Below, piece after piece: positions 1 to 9,712 of a DNA stretch of 64,000 nt. The notes beneath the pieces were generated by a model, which worked only from the letters and a program-made list of their open reading frames with translations, did no database searches and was not told the origin of the DNA. Both the position numbers and the translations under genes were made by a program. Position 1 is the first letter of the stretch, and every line of letters starts with the position of its first letter. Origin of the DNA: Haemophilus parainfluenzae (GTDB lineage Bacteria; Pseudomonadota; Gammaproteobacteria; Enterobacterales; Pasteurellaceae); assembly GCF_036288925.1 (NCBI RefSeq), contig NZ_CP127167.1, forward strand, positions 1,054,001 through 1,118,000. The letters run 5' to 3'.

Positions 1-1221
1 GGTTTCTTTGAGAGCGTAGAAAATCGTATTGAACCCATTCCTGGTTCTAACGATGAAGTAGATGTCGTATATAAAGTAAGAGAACGTAATACTGGTAGTA
101 TTAACTTTGGTATCGGTTATGGTACAGAGAGTGGTATCAGCTATCAAGCAAGTGTGAAACAAGATAACTTCTTGGGAACTGGTGCTGCGGTAAGTTTAGC
201 TGGTACACGTAATGACTATGGTACAAGTGTAAACTTGGGTTATACAGAACCATACTTTACTAAAGATGGGGTAAGTTTAGGTGGAAACGTATTCTATGAA
301 ACTTATGATAACTCGAAAAGTGATACTTCATCAACCTATAAACGTACAACTTACGGTGGTAATGTCACATTAGGATTCCCAGTTAATGAGAACAACTCAT
401 ATTATTTGGGATTAGGTTACGCCTATAATAAGATCAGTAATTTTGCTACTGAATACAATCGTAACCTATATATGAAGTCTATGAATTTAGATGGTAACTC
501 AATTAAAACCAACGATTTTGATGTTTCATTCGGGTGGAATTATAACAGCTTAAATCGGGGCTATTTACCAACTAAAGGGGTGAAGGCAAGTATTGGTGGA
601 CGCATTACCGTTCCTGGTTCGGATAATAAGTATTACAAGTTAAGTGCAGATATTCAAGGATATTATCCATTAGATCGTCAGCACCTTTGGGTATTATCAG
701 GTAAAGCAAGTGCGGCTTATGCTAATGGTTTGAGTAATAAGCGAGTACCTTTTTACCAGTTGTATAGTGCCGGTGGAATTGGATCACTACGAGGTTTTTC
801 ATATGGAGCAGTTGGCCCAAATGCGATATATTGGCAAAAAGATAGTTATGGTAACCAAGGTTGGGTTTCAAGTACTGATGTAATTGGTGGTAATGCGATG
901 ACTACGGCGAGTGTCGAGTTAATTATTCCAACTCCTTTTGTGTCAGATAAAAATCAGAATAATGTGAGAACTTCATTATTTGTTGATGCAGCAAGTGTAT
1001 GGAATACAAAATGGAAATCTGATAGGGAAGGGCTTCCATCAGCCCTTCTTACAAACTTACCCGATTATGGTAAGTTTGGTCGAGTCCGTGCATCTGCTGG
1101 GGTCGGTTTTCAGTGGCAATCTCCGATTGGACCGTTGATTTTCTCTTATGCAAAACCAATCAAAAAATATGAGAATGATGATGTAGAACAATTCCAATTC
1201 AGTATTGGTGGTGCATTTTAA
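1..1221 (+). CDS. bamA: Outer-membrane assembly factor BamA (5' truncated by window edge)
   Basis: BamA is the beta-barrel core of the BAM complex, which folds and inserts outer-membrane proteins. The reading frame is open from base 1, so the true start lies outside the window. What remains is the end of the last POTRA domain (VDVVYKVRERNTGSI) and the whole C-terminal 16-strand barrel. The barrel shows the conserved loop-6 motif as GGIGSLRGF and ends in a C-terminal Phe (FSIGGAF), the usual outer-membrane insertion signal. Next come skp, lpxD, fabZ, lpxA and lpxB, the standard gammaproteobacterial envelope cluster. Identity is very secure. Confidence 0.96.
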   Translation, partial: GFFESVENRIEPIPGSNDEVDVVYKVRERNTGSINFGIGYGTESGISYQASVKQDNFLGTGAAVSLAGTRNDYGTSVNLGYTEPYFTKDGVSLGGNVFYETYDNSKSDTSSTYKRTTYGGNVTLGFPVNENNSYYLGLGYAYNKISNFATEYNRNLYMKSMNLDGNSIKTNDFDVSFGWNYNSLNRGYLPTKGVKASIGGRITVPGSDNKYYKLSADIQGYYPLDRQHLWVLSGKASAAYANGLSNKRVPFYQLYSAGGIGSLRGFSYGAVGPNAIYWQKDSYGNQGWVSSTDVIGGNAMTTASVELIIPTPFVSDKNQNNVRTSLFVDAASVWNTKWKSDREGLPSALLTNLPDYGKFGRVRASAGVGFQWQSPIGPLIFSYAKPIKKYENDDVEQFQFSIGGAF

Positions 1222-1260
1222 AGGTTGAACTTTAGTGTATTATTTAAGTCAAAATTTTTT

Positions 1261-1288
1261 TCTGTGTCAGCATATTAGCTGATACAGA
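1261..1288 (+). other. Intercistronic hairpin between bamA and skp
   Basis: An 11-bp inverted repeat (TCTGTGTCAGC at 1261-1271 and GCTGATACAGA at 1278-1288, one G-T pair) lies in the 101-bp bamA-skp gap. No T-run follows on the plus strand, so it reads better as an mRNA-processing or partial attenuation hairpin than as a full terminator. Confidence 0.45.
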
Positions 1289-1322
1289 AAAGTTTATTAA
1301 ACTCATTTAAGGATATTAAAAT

Positions 1323-1931
1323 ATGAAAAACGTAGTAAAAGTAACAGCGTTATCTGTAGGTCTTGCGTTGGCATCCGGTTTTGCCGCTGCAGATGAAAAT
1401 ATTGCATTCATTAATGCTGGCTACTTATTCCAAAATCATCCGGATCGCCAGGCTGTTGCAGACAAGTTAGATGCAGAATTTAAGCCAAAAGCCGATAAAC
1501 TTGCAGCAAGCAAAAAAGAAATTGATGAGAAAATCGTAGCATCGCGTAAAAAAGTAGAAGCTAAAATTGCCTCTTTACAAAAAGATGCACCTCGTTTACG
1601 TCAAGCTGAAATTCAAAAACGCCAAGATGAAATTACTAAATTTGGTTCAGATGAAGAAGTTAAGCTAAATAAATTGATGGAAGAGCAAGATAAAAAAGTA
1701 GCAGAATTCCAAGAGCAAAATGAAAAACGTCAAGCAGAAGAGCGTGCTAAATTATTAGAAAGTATCCAAGTTGCAACTAATGATTTAGCTAAAACAAAAG
1801 GTTATACTTATGTTTTAGATGCTAATTCTGTTGTGTTTGCGGTAGATGGTAAAGATATTACTGAAGAAGTATTAAAATCTATTCCTGCAACTGAAAAAGC
1901 AGCTCCAGCAAAAACTGAAGAGAAAAAATAA
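1323..1931 (+). CDS. skp: Periplasmic chaperone Skp (OmpH family)
   Basis: Skp holds unfolded outer-membrane proteins in the periplasm before BAM takes them. A signal peptide is clear: basic MKNVVK, a hydrophobic core, then a cut after the AAA near residue 23. The body is a long charged, Lys/Glu/Gln-rich helical region (about 40-150) matching the tentacle coiled coils of Skp. At 202 aa it is longer than the E. coli protein (about 160 aa), with a Lys/Ala/Glu tail ending APAKTEEKK. It sits between bamA and lpxD, as is typical. lpxD starts 12 bases after its stop. Confidence 0.94.
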   Translation: MKNVVKVTALSVGLALASGFAAADENIAFINAGYLFQNHPDRQAVADKLDAEFKPKADKLAASKKEIDEKIVASRKKVEAKIASLQKDAPRLRQAEIQKRQDEITKFGSDEEVKLNKLMEEQDKKVAEFQEQNEKRQAEERAKLLESIQVATNDLAKTKGYTYVLDANSVVFAVDGKDITEEVLKSIPATEKAAPAKTEEKK

Positions 1932-1943
1932 TAGGTTCTCATA

Positions 1944-2969
1944 ATGCAAAAATCCTATTCTTTACAGGAATTAGCAATAAAGGTCGGCGGTACTCTTCGC
2001 GGTAACGCCGACGTTGTCGTTAATAGTATTGCTGCTCTTTCAAAAGCAGATGCAAATCAGCTTACATTCATTTCTAATGCAAAATTTCGACCTTTATTAG
2101 CTGAATCTAAAGCAGGTATTCTTGTGGTGTCAGAAGCGGATGTGGAATTTTGCTCACCTGAAAGTAACTTACTTATCGTCAAAGATCCTTATGTTGCTTA
2201 CGCCGTATTAGCTCAATATATGGATACCACTCCGAAAGCGGCTCAAAATATCCACCCAAGTGCGGTTATTTCTGAAAAAGCGTCAATTGGTGAAAATGTC
2301 TCAATTGGCGCAAATGCCGTTATTGAAGAAGGTGTTGTATTAGGCGATAACGTGATTATTGGTGCGGGTTGTTTTGTGGGTAAATTCACCAAAATTGGTG
2401 CAGGTACACAGCTTTGGGCAAATGTAAGCGTTTATCATGAAGTAGAAATTGGACAAAATTGCTTAATTCAATCAGGTGCTGTGATTGGTAGTGATGGTTT
2501 TGGCTATGCAAATGATCGTGGCCGCTGGGTGAAAATTCCACAAGTTGGTCAAGTGATCATTGGTAATAATGTTGAAATCGGTGCTTGCACTTGTATTGAC
2601 CGTGGCGCCTTAGATGCGACAGTCATTGAAGATAACGTCATCATTGATAACCTTTGTCAAATTGCGCATAATGTTCATATCGGCACAGGTACAGCAGTCG
2701 CTGGCGGTGTCATTATGGCGGGTAGTCTAAAAGTGGGGTGTTATTGTTTGATTGGCGGAGCAAGTGTGATCAATGGGCACATGGAAATCTGTGATAAAGT
2801 AACCGTGACTGGCATGGGGATGGTAATGCGTCCAATTACTGAACCAGGCGTTTACTCATCGGGTATTCCATTACAAACCAATAAAGAGTGGCGAAAAACA
2901 GCTGCACTGACTTTGGGGATTGATGGTATGAATAAACGCCTGAAAGCCCTTGAGAAAAAACTTGGCTAA
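1944..2969 (+). CDS. lpxD: UDP-3-O-(3-hydroxyacyl)glucosamine N-acyltransferase LpxD
   Basis: LpxD adds the second, N-linked hydroxyacyl chain during lipid A synthesis (third step of the Raetz pathway), using acyl-ACP. An N-terminal uridine-binding domain (about 1-100) is followed by a long left-handed beta helix of hexapeptide repeats ([I/V]-G-x-x-[V/A], about 105-310). The catalytic His is in [13 protein letters not shown]. The 341-aa length is normal. It is followed by a terminator-like hairpin, so fabZ may have additional promoter input. Confidence 0.96.
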   Translation: MQKSYSLQELAIKVGGTLRGNADVVVNSIAALSKADANQLTFISNAKFRPLLAESKAGILVVSEADVEFCSPESNLLIVKDPYVAYAVLAQYMDTTPKAAQNIHPSAVISEKASIGENVSIGANAVIEEGVVLGDNVIIGAGCFVGKFTKIGAGTQLWANVSVYHEVEIGQNCLIQSGAVIGSDGFGYANDRGRWVKIPQVGQVIIGNNVEIGACTCIDRGALDATVIEDNVIIDNLCQIAHNVHIGTGTAVAGGVIMAGSLKVGCYCLIGGASVINGHMEICDKVTVTGMGMVMRPITEPGVYSSGIPLQTNKEWRKTAALTLGIDGMNKRLKALEKKLG

Positions 2970-2976
2970 GATTTTT

Positions 2977-3006
2977 AAAACGTACCCTAGGGTGCGTTTT
3001 ATTTTT
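2977..3006 (+). terminator. Rho-independent terminator-like hairpin between lpxD and fabZ
   Basis: AAAACGTACCC (2977-2987) pairs with GGGTGCGTTTT (2990-3000) with one wobble and a 2-nt loop, followed by ATTTTT. It interrupts the lipid A operon and may reduce read-through into fabZ. Confidence 0.6.
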
Positions 3007-3065
3007 ATACAGAAATATCGTATAATCTCAGTGTTTTATTATTATTTATTTTAAAGGTATTAGAC

Positions 3066-3515
3066 GTGTCAGAGAATCAAGCAAGTAAAGTAATTGAAGC
3101 AAAAGAAATTATGACCTTATTGCCACATCGTTATCCATTTTTATTAGTGGATCGTGTGTTAGACTACAAAGAAGGTGAATGGTTAAAAGCAATTAAAAAT
3201 ATCAGCGTAAACGAACCTTGTTTTACCGGTCATTTCCCTGGAGAACCAATTTTACCCGGGGTGTTAATTCTTGAAGCTTTGGCACAATCAATGGGATTAC
3301 TTGCATTTAAAACCCATGAATTAAAAGGTGGCGAATTATTCTATTTTGCAGGTATTGATGAAGCGCGTTTCAAACGCCCGGTATTACCTGGAGATCAAAT
3401 GGAATTGAACGTTCAAGTGATTAGAGAACGTCGTGGTATTACAGCATTTATGGGTATTGCAACTGTAAACGGTGAAGTAGCTTGTGAAGCCAAATTAATG
3501 TGTGCTCGTCGATAA
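3066..3515 (+). CDS. fabZ: 3-hydroxyacyl-ACP dehydratase FabZ
   Basis: FabZ dehydrates 3-hydroxyacyl-ACP in fatty-acid elongation and competes with lipid A synthesis for 3-hydroxymyristoyl-ACP. It is a hot-dog fold protein of 149 aa, the usual size. The active-site His lies in [11 protein letters not shown] and the catalytic Glu in LEALAQ. The start codon is GTG at 3066; there is no ATG giving a full-length protein. lpxA follows 23 bases after the stop. Confidence 0.96.
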   Translation: MSENQASKVIEAKEIMTLLPHRYPFLLVDRVLDYKEGEWLKAIKNISVNEPCFTGHFPGEPILPGVLILEALAQSMGLLAFKTHELKGGELFYFAGIDEARFKRPVLPGDQMELNVQVIRERRGITAFMGIATVNGEVACEAKLMCARR

Positions 3516-3538
3516 TTAAAGAAAATTAAGGGGTAAGT

Positions 3539-4327
3539 ATGATCCACCCAAGTGCAAAAATTCACCCAACCGCGCTTGTTGATGATGGCGCAGTTATTGG
3601 CGAAGACGTTGTTATCGGTCCTTTCTGTATTATTGAAAGGAGCGTTGAGATTAAAGCGCGTACCGTTTTAAATTCTCACATTGTCGTGAAAGGCGACACC
3701 GTGATTGGCGAAGATAACCAGATTTATCAATTCGCTAGCATTGGTGAAGTCAACCAAGATTTAAAATATAAAGGCGAAGCAACTAAAACCATTATTGGTA
3801 ATGGCAACCTTATTCGTGAACATGTGACAATTCACCGCGGTACTATCCAAGGTGGTGGTGTAACACGTATTGGTAATAACAACTTATTGATGATCAATGT
3901 CCACGTTGCGCATGATTGCCAAATTAAAAATAACTGTATTTTGGCAAACAATGCAACGCTTGCAGGTCACGTTGAATTGGATGATTTCGTGATTGTTGGT
4001 GGTATGTCTGCGATCCATCAATTTGTGATCGTCGGTGCGCACGTAATGCTAGGTGGTGGCTCTATGGTTAGCCAAGATGTGCCGCCTTATGTGATGGCAC
4101 AAGGTAACCATGCGCAACCTTTCGGTGTCAACCTTGAAGGATTAAAACGCCGTGGTTTTGATAAACCAACTATGCATGCTATCCGTAACGTCTATAAAAT
4201 GATTTACCGTAGCGGTAAAACCCTTGAAGAAGTATTGCCTGAAATTGAACAAATTGCACAAACTGAATCTGCAATTAGTTTCTTTGTTGAATTCTTCAAA
4301 CGTTCTACTCGTGGCATTATTCGTTAA
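3539..4327 (+). CDS. lpxA: UDP-N-acetylglucosamine acyltransferase LpxA
   Basis: LpxA catalyses the first step of lipid A synthesis: transfer of a 3-hydroxyacyl chain from ACP to UDP-GlcNAc in the cytoplasm. The N-terminal two-thirds is a left-handed beta helix of hexapeptide repeats. The catalytic His sits in NVHVAHDC near residue 122-126, and a helical C-terminal domain begins after residue 190. Length 262 aa matches E. coli. A ribosome-binding sequence (AAGGGG) precedes the ATG. Confidence 0.97.
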   Translation: MIHPSAKIHPTALVDDGAVIGEDVVIGPFCIIERSVEIKARTVLNSHIVVKGDTVIGEDNQIYQFASIGEVNQDLKYKGEATKTIIGNGNLIREHVTIHRGTIQGGGVTRIGNNNLLMINVHVAHDCQIKNNCILANNATLAGHVELDDFVIVGGMSAIHQFVIVGAHVMLGGGSMVSQDVPPYVMAQGNHAQPFGVNLEGLKRRGFDKPTMHAIRNVYKMIYRSGKTLEEVLPEIEQIAQTESAISFFVEFFKRSTRGIIR

Positions 4328-4370
4328 TTAATGTTTCTTTTCTCGTTAAGAGAAAACGATGAATGACAAA

Positions 4371-4410
4371 GAGACCGCACTATGACTTGCTCAAAGTGCG
4401 GTCGTTTTTT
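4371..4410 (+). terminator. Uptake-sequence inverted pair acting as terminator upstream of lpxB
   Basis: GACCGCAC (4373-4380) pairs with GTGCGGTC (4395-4402), followed by GTTTTTT. The arms are two inverted copies of the Haemophilus uptake core, a common terminator form in this group. It lies between lpxA and the ATG chosen for lpxB, which argues against an earlier lpxB start. Confidence 0.6.
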
Positions 4411-4422
4411 AGGATAAATTTA

Positions 4423-5592
4423 ATGATAAAAGAAAATCCGACTATTGCGATTGTTGCCGGTGAGGTCTCTGGCGATATTCTTGGTGCTGGTCTCATCCAA
4501 GCGCTTAAACGCCACTATCCGCAAGCTAAGTTTGTCGGGATTGGTGGTAAGCGAATGATTGCTCAGGGTTTTGAAAGCTTTTTTGATATGGAAGAGCTTT
4601 CCGTGATGGGCTTAGTAGAAGTGCTTAAACATTTACCTCGATTGCTTAAAATTCGTCGCAGTGTCATCGCACAACTTTCTGCGATTAAACCGGATGTATT
4701 TATTGGTATTGATGCACCAGATTTTAATCTTACCGTTGAACTGAAATTAAAAGAAAAAGGGATTAAAACCATTCATTACGTGAGTCCATCTGTCTGGGCT
4801 TGGCGTCAAAATCGTATTTATAAAATTGCTAAAGCAACCCATCAAGTATTAGCCTTTCTTCCTTTTGAAAAAGCCTTTTATGATCGTTTTAATGTACCTT
4901 GCCGTTTTATTGGGCATACCATGGCGGATACCATCCCATTAAAACCAAATCGAACAGAAGCTTGCCAAACCTTAGGTATTGATGAAAAAGGACGTTATCT
5001 TGCCATTTTAGTGGGAAGCCGTGGTAGTGAAGTCGAGTTTCTGACTGAACCATTTCTAAAAACCGCTTTGTTATTAAAAGAAAAATATCCAGACTTGCAG
5101 TTTTTAGTTCCTTTGGTGAATGAAAAACGTCGCCAGCAATTTGAGGAAATAAAGGCTCAGATTGCCCCTGATCTCGATATGCATTTAATTGATAGTAAAG
5201 CACGACAAGTGATGATTGCCGCTGAAGCAACTTTACTTGCTTCGGGGACTGCGGCGCTTGAGGCGATGTTGTGTAAATCGCCAATGGTGGTGGGCTATCG
5301 AATGAAACCGTTCACGTATTTCTTGGCAAAACGATTGGTCAAAACAAAATATATTTCATTGCCTAATTTGTTAGCGGATGAAATGCTTGTGCCAGAAATG
5401 ATTCAAGAAGATTGCGAACCGCAAAAATTGGCAGAACAACTTTCTCAGTATTTGGGCGATGACGAAAGTGCGGTCAAATCTCGCCATGTTTTAATTCAAC
5501 GTTTTACTGAATTACATAAATTAATTCAATGTGATGCGGATAGCCAAGCCGCACAAGCTGTGATTGATTCATTGGAGCAAAAACATGACTGA
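4423..5592 (+). CDS. lpxB: Lipid-A-disaccharide synthase LpxB
   Basis: LpxB is the GT19 glycosyltransferase that joins UDP-diacylglucosamine and lipid X into the beta-1,6 disaccharide of lipid A at the inner membrane. Family motifs are visible, including AGEVSGD near the N-terminus, SPSVWAWR and a late [11 protein letters not shown]. The frame is open upstream to 4363, but that stretch contains a terminator hairpin. The ATG at 4423, preceded by AGGAT, gives 389 aa, close to the family norm. The 3' end overlaps rnhB by 8 bases. Confidence 0.95.
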   Translation: MIKENPTIAIVAGEVSGDILGAGLIQALKRHYPQAKFVGIGGKRMIAQGFESFFDMEELSVMGLVEVLKHLPRLLKIRRSVIAQLSAIKPDVFIGIDAPDFNLTVELKLKEKGIKTIHYVSPSVWAWRQNRIYKIAKATHQVLAFLPFEKAFYDRFNVPCRFIGHTMADTIPLKPNRTEACQTLGIDEKGRYLAILVGSRGSEVEFLTEPFLKTALLLKEKYPDLQFLVPLVNEKRRQQFEEIKAQIAPDLDMHLIDSKARQVMIAAEATLLASGTAALEAMLCKSPMVVGYRMKPFTYFLAKRLVKTKYISLPNLLADEMLVPEMIQEDCEPQKLAEQLSQYLGDDESAVKSRHVLIQRFTELHKLIQCDADSQAAQAVIDSLEQKHD

Positions 5593-6187
5593 TTTTGTTT
5601 ATCCTGAAGGTTATCAATTATTTGCCGGAGTGGATGAAGTTGGACGCGGCCCTTTAGTAGGGGCAGTTGTAACAGCTGCAGTGATATTAGATCCGAATAA
5701 TCCAATTACTGGGTTGGCAGATTCTAAAAAGCTCAGCGAGAAAAAACGTCTTGCACTTGCAGCAGAAATTAAAGAGAAGGCATTAGCTTGGGCAATGGGA
5801 CGAGCAGAGCCAGCAGAGATCGATGAGTTGAATATTCTGCATGCCTCTATGTTAGCAATGGAAAGGGCCGTAAAAGTGTTAAAAATTCAACCGCACTTTG
5901 TGCTGGTGGATGGTAATCGTATTCCATCTAATCTTGATTTGCCTGCACAAGCCGTAGTGAAAGGGGATTCACTTGTGGCTGAAATTAGCGCCGCCTCTAT
6001 TTTGGCAAAAGTCGCACGAGATCAGGAAATGGAAGACTTAGATAAAAAACATCCTGAATATGCCTTTGCTCAACATAAAGGTTATCCCACCAAATTACAT
6101 TTAGAAAAATTAGCTGAGCTTGGTCCTTTACCAGAGTATCGTCGTAGTTTTTCACCCGTGAAGAAAGCGTTAGGCATAGAAGAGTAG
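5585..6187 (+). CDS. rnhB: Ribonuclease HII
   Basis: RnhB cleaves RNA in RNA-DNA hybrids and starts removal of misincorporated ribonucleotides. The signature [13 protein letters not shown] is at the N-terminus, with further acidic active-site residues in the LVDGN region. The start at 5585 overlaps the end of lpxB and gives 200 aa; an upstream ATG at 5564 would add 7 atypical residues. In E. coli dnaE follows; here a transporter gene follows instead. Confidence 0.95.
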   Translation: MTDFVYPEGYQLFAGVDEVGRGPLVGAVVTAAVILDPNNPITGLADSKKLSEKKRLALAAEIKEKALAWAMGRAEPAEIDELNILHASMLAMERAVKVLKIQPHFVLVDGNRIPSNLDLPAQAVVKGDSLVAEISAASILAKVARDQEMEDLDKKHPEYAFAQHKGYPTKLHLEKLAELGPLPEYRRSFSPVKKALGIEE

Positions 6188-6222
6188 TTAGAGAGAAAGG
6201 TCGTAAGATTAAAGGATAGAGT

Positions 6223-8079
6223 ATGAATACCATTTTTGATCATGCACTTTGGGTAAGTCCACTATTTTTGACATTAATGTTGCTTATGGCTGCTATTATT
6301 TTATTCGTGCATAATAAAATTCGTATGGATGTAGTGGCATTATTGGTGATGCTCTTTTTTTATCTAAGCGGCATTCTGAGTATCCAAGAGATCTTCGTAG
6401 GATTTAGTGATCCTAATATTATATTAATCGCCTTACTCTTCATTGTGGGTGAGAGTTTAGTCCGAACAGGGATCGCTTATCGTGTAAGCGATGGTATTTT
6501 GAAAGTGGCAGGAAATAGTGAAGCTAAGGTGCTTATTTTGTTAATGCTTTCTGTGGCTGGATTGGGTGCATTTATGAGCTCTACAGGCGTGGTTGCTGTA
6601 TTCATTCCTGTTGTCATCATGATTTGTCGTCAAATGAATATTTCCCCAAAACGCTTAATGATGCCATTAAGCGTGGCAGGGCTAATCAGCGGGATGATGA
6701 CGTTAATCGCGACAGCCCCTAACCTTGTGGTGAATGCGGAATTAGTGAAAGATACGAATCTTCGCCTTGAGTTTTTTGATTTCACGCCAATCGGATTATT
6801 GATCTTAGTGCTAGGTATGGGTTATATGCTTATTGCCCGTCGATGGCTTTCTGATAATAACGATGAAAGCAATCAAGATACCATGCAAAGCTCCATGAAT
6901 GAGCTAATTAATGAATATGGTTTGAAAGATCGCACCAAGCGTTTAGTTGTGAAAAGTACGTCACCTTTCGTTGGCAAAACCTTAGATCAATTGCATTTGC
7001 GTTCTAGTTATCAACTCAATGTGCTAGCGATTGAACGATGGAAACATTTTCGTCCAAGCTACACTATGCCACTTGGCACGTCAGAGATAAAGGCAAAAGA
7101 TATTCTTATGGTCAATTTGGAAGGATCTGATTTCAATTTTTACCTATTTTGCCAAGAATTTCATTTAGAGCCTGCTGAAATTAAATCGCAGTCTTTTGAT
7201 CAGCAAGTACGTTCTATTGGAATGGCTGAATTGATTATTGTACCAGACTCTATTTGTATAGGTAAAACGACAGCTGAGTTACAATTTCGTACAAAATATG
7301 GTTTAAATGTAGTTGGTATTAAACGGGATGGTGTAGTACTGAGTGATGCCTTTAATAAAGAAAAATTTTGTTCAGGCGATTTGCTTTTGGTGATCGGTGA
7401 TTGGCGACTTATTCAAGCAATGCGAGATCGTCGGAAAGATTTTCTGGTATTGAATTATCCGAAGGAAATGGAACGCGCAGTGCCTGCTCAGCGCCAAGCA
7501 CCGTTTGCCTTACTATCCATTTTGGTCATGGTATTATTAATGGTTTCAGGCGTTGTTCCAAATGTCATTGCGGCATTAATAGCCTGTTTAATGTTGGCTT
7601 ATTTTGGATGTATTGATGCAAAAAGTGCATACAATTCCATTCAATGGCCAAGTCTCATCTTGATTATTGGAATGATGCCATTTTCGACTGCACTTCAAAA
7701 AACAGGTGGGGTTGAATTCGCCGTAAAATGGCTGACCCAAATTATTGATGGATGGGGAATGTATCCTGTATTGATTGTACTTTTTATTTTTTGTGCATTA
7801 GTTGGATTGTTTATTTCGAACACGGCTACAGCAATTTTGATGGCACCGATTGCGATTTCTCTGGCTACACAGCTTAATGTTTCTCCAGTACCATTTGCGA
7901 TGGTTGTGGCAATTGCCGCTTCAGCTGCTTTTATGACGCCAGTTTCCTCTCCAGTGAATACTATGGTAATGGGACCTGGTGGCTATAAATTTGCTGATTT
8001 TATTAAAATAGGCGTACCTTTTACTTTAATTATTATGTTCGTAACTGTTTTTATTGTGCCAATATTGTTTCCATTTTAA
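6223..8079 (+). CDS. SLC13/DASS-family anion transporter with two RCK_C domains
   Basis: Inner-membrane permease of the divalent anion:Na+ symporter type. About five to six membrane segments lie in residues 10-205, then a soluble insert (about 210-410), then further segments to the C-terminus. The insert contains two repeats that look like TrkA-C/RCK_C ligand-binding domains (RLVVKSTSPFVGKTLDQLHL and IIVPDSICIGKTTAELQF begin them). This layout matches E. coli YfbS. The family carries dicarboxylates, citrate or sulfate; the substrate cannot be read from the sequence. It converges on aspA across a bidirectional terminator. Confidence 0.85.
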   Translation: MNTIFDHALWVSPLFLTLMLLMAAIILFVHNKIRMDVVALLVMLFFYLSGILSIQEIFVGFSDPNIILIALLFIVGESLVRTGIAYRVSDGILKVAGNSEAKVLILLMLSVAGLGAFMSSTGVVAVFIPVVIMICRQMNISPKRLMMPLSVAGLISGMMTLIATAPNLVVNAELVKDTNLRLEFFDFTPIGLLILVLGMGYMLIARRWLSDNNDESNQDTMQSSMNELINEYGLKDRTKRLVVKSTSPFVGKTLDQLHLRSSYQLNVLAIERWKHFRPSYTMPLGTSEIKAKDILMVNLEGSDFNFYLFCQEFHLEPAEIKSQSFDQQVRSIGMAELIIVPDSICIGKTTAELQFRTKYGLNVVGIKRDGVVLSDAFNKEKFCSGDLLLVIGDWRLIQAMRDRRKDFLVLNYPKEMERAVPAQRQAPFALLSILVMVLLMVSGVVPNVIAALIACLMLAYFGCIDAKSAYNSIQWPSLILIIGMMPFSTALQKTGGVEFAVKWLTQIIDGWGMYPVLIVLFIFCALVGLFISNTATAILMAPIAISLATQLNVSPVPFAMVVAIAASAAFMTPVSSPVNTMVMGPGGYKFADFIKIGVPFTLIIMFVTVFIVPILFPF

Positions 8080-8082
8080 ATG

Positions 8083-8122
8083 AAAAAGAGCGGTCAAATC
8101 AAAGTTGACCGCTCTTTTTATC
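8083..8122. terminator. Bidirectional terminator between SLC13 transporter and aspA
   Basis: A perfect 15-bp stem, 8083-8097 with 8105-8119, has a GAGCGGTCAA core, an A-run on the left and a T-run on the right. It serves both converging genes. Confidence 0.85.
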
Positions 8123-8133
8123 TCTCAGCGAGA

Positions 8134-9552
8134 TTATTTATTTAATTTCGCTTTGTAAGTTGGGTTCATTAAGTTTTCTACAGAAAGGATGTCATCCAAT
8201 TGTTCTGCAGTTAATAAACCTTTTTCTAATACGACTTCACGTACACCTTTACCGGTTTGAGCACAGATTTTACCCACTAAGTCGCCGTTGTGGTGACCGA
8301 TAAATGGATTCAAGTAAGTCACGATACCGATTGAATTAAACACGTAGTTTTCACAAATTTCTTTGTTCACAGTGATGCCATCCACGCATTTATCGCGTAA
8401 GTTCACGCAAGCATTCGTTAAGATATCGATAGATTCAAACATTGCTTGACCAATCACGGGTTCCATTACGTTTAATTGTAATTGACCTGCTTCAGATGCG
8501 AAAGTCACCGTTGTATCGTTACCAATTACTTTAAAACATACTTGGTTCACCACTTCTGGAACAACTGGGTTGACTTTTGCAGGCATAATAGAAGAACCCG
8601 CTTGTAATTCAGGTAAGTTAATTTCTTTAATACCAGCACGTGGACCAGAAGAAAGTAAACGTAAGTCATTACATACTTTAGAAAGTTTCACAGCAGTACG
8701 TTTTAATGCGCCGTGAACCATGACATAAGCACCACAGTCAGATGTTGCTTCAATTAAGTTTTCTGCCGGTACGCAAGCTAATCCAGTTACTTCAGCAAGG
8801 TGTTTTACAACTAATTCTGTATAACCTTGTGGCGTATTTAAACCTGTACCGATAGCTGTTGCACCAAGGTTTACTTCAAGGAGTAAATCTGCTGTACGTT
8901 TTAAGTTACGCACTTCTTCTTCAAGTAATACGGCGAAAGCTTTGAATTCTTGGCCAACAGTCATTGGCACAGCATCTTGCAATTGAGTACGACCCATTTT
9001 TAAGATATTCGCAAACTCTTTTGCTTTATTATCAAAACCGTCGTGTAAATATTGAATTTTATCGATCAATTTTAAGATGCTGTTATACACTGCGATACGG
9101 AAACCGGTAGGATACGCATCGTTGGTTGATTGGCTTGCATTAACGTGGTCCATAGGATTAATCACGTTATATTCGCCTTTTTTATGGCCAATTTTTTCAA
9201 GCGCAAGGTTAGCAACCACTTCATTGGTATTCATATTGACAGACGTACCTGCACCACCTTGATATACGTCTGATGGGAATTGATCTAAGCATTTTCCAGT
9301 GGTAAGAATTTCATCGCAAGCTGCTACAATCGCTTTTGCAATATCACTTGGAATTGCACCTAATTCACCATTGGCTAAAGCCGTTGCTTTTTTCACCATC
9401 ACCATGCCACGTACAAACTCAGGCACATCAGAAATAGTTACGTTAGAAATATTGAAATTTTCTACCGCTCTTAATGTATGAATACCCCAGTAAGCATCTG
9501 CAGGAACTTCACGTTCACCTAATAAATCCACTTCTTTTCTGTATTGAGTCAT
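8134..9552 (-). CDS. aspA: Aspartate ammonia-lyase (aspartase)
   Basis: AspA converts L-aspartate to fumarate plus ammonia, feeding fumarate to anaerobic respiration. The fumarase/aspartase signature [11 protein letters not shown] is present, as are the TSxDxxPT-type stretch ([12 protein letters not shown]) and the [10 protein letters not shown] region. The ATG at 9552 (472 aa) is preceded by AAGG at good spacing; the GTG at 9561 falls inside that ribosome-binding site and is rejected. Upstream is a well-placed CRP/FNR-like site. The neighbour is the urease cluster, as in H. influenzae. Confidence 0.96.
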   Translation of the reverse strand: MTQYRKEVDLLGEREVPADAYWGIHTLRAVENFNISNVTISDVPEFVRGMVMVKKATALANGELGAIPSDIAKAIVAACDEILTTGKCLDQFPSDVYQGGAGTSVNMNTNEVVANLALEKIGHKKGEYNVINPMDHVNASQSTNDAYPTGFRIAVYNSILKLIDKIQYLHDGFDNKAKEFANILKMGRTQLQDAVPMTVGQEFKAFAVLLEEEVRNLKRTADLLLEVNLGATAIGTGLNTPQGYTELVVKHLAEVTGLACVPAENLIEATSDCGAYVMVHGALKRTAVKLSKVCNDLRLLSSGPRAGIKEINLPELQAGSSIMPAKVNPVVPEVVNQVCFKVIGNDTTVTFASEAGQLQLNVMEPVIGQAMFESIDILTNACVNLRDKCVDGITVNKEICENYVFNSIGIVTYLNPFIGHHNGDLVGKICAQTGKGVREVVLEKGLLTAEQLDDILSVENLMNPTYKAKLNK

Positions 9553-9590
9553 TTTAATCACCTTTTTTGGTTGTTAATTAATTTGAGGTA

Positions 9591-9636
9591 ATTATAGGAA
9601 TTTACATAGAAAATAAATTTGACATGGATCACATTT
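9591..9636 (-). promoter_or_regulatory. aspA promoter with class II CRP/FNR-like site
   Basis: On the minus strand a perfect -10 TATAAT lies at 9591-9596. A 22-bp near-palindrome at 9615-9636 (AAATGTGA half, TCAAATTT half) matches the CRP consensus and also fits FNR (GTGAT-N4-GTCAA). With a start site near 9584 its centre is at about -41.5, the class II activator position. CRP and FNR control of aspA is known in E. coli; here it is inferred from sequence. Confidence 0.65.
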
Positions 9637-9712
9637 CAAATAAGACGTATAAGAGATATTTTCATTTCTCGCATAAGTTTTTTTAGGGGAAATTAATTCA
9701 GCTATATTAATT

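Noticed and set aside
4363..4422. Longer N-terminus for lpxB
   Set aside because: The extra codons contain a terminator hairpin with uptake cores; the ATG at 4423 has a ribosome-binding site and family-like start.
4907..5284. 125-aa minus-strand frame inside lpxB
   Set aside because: Shadow of a conserved gene; no ribosome-binding site and no family resemblance.
9553..9561. GTG start for aspA three codons upstream
   Set aside because: The GTG overlaps the AAGGTG ribosome-binding site of the ATG at 9552.
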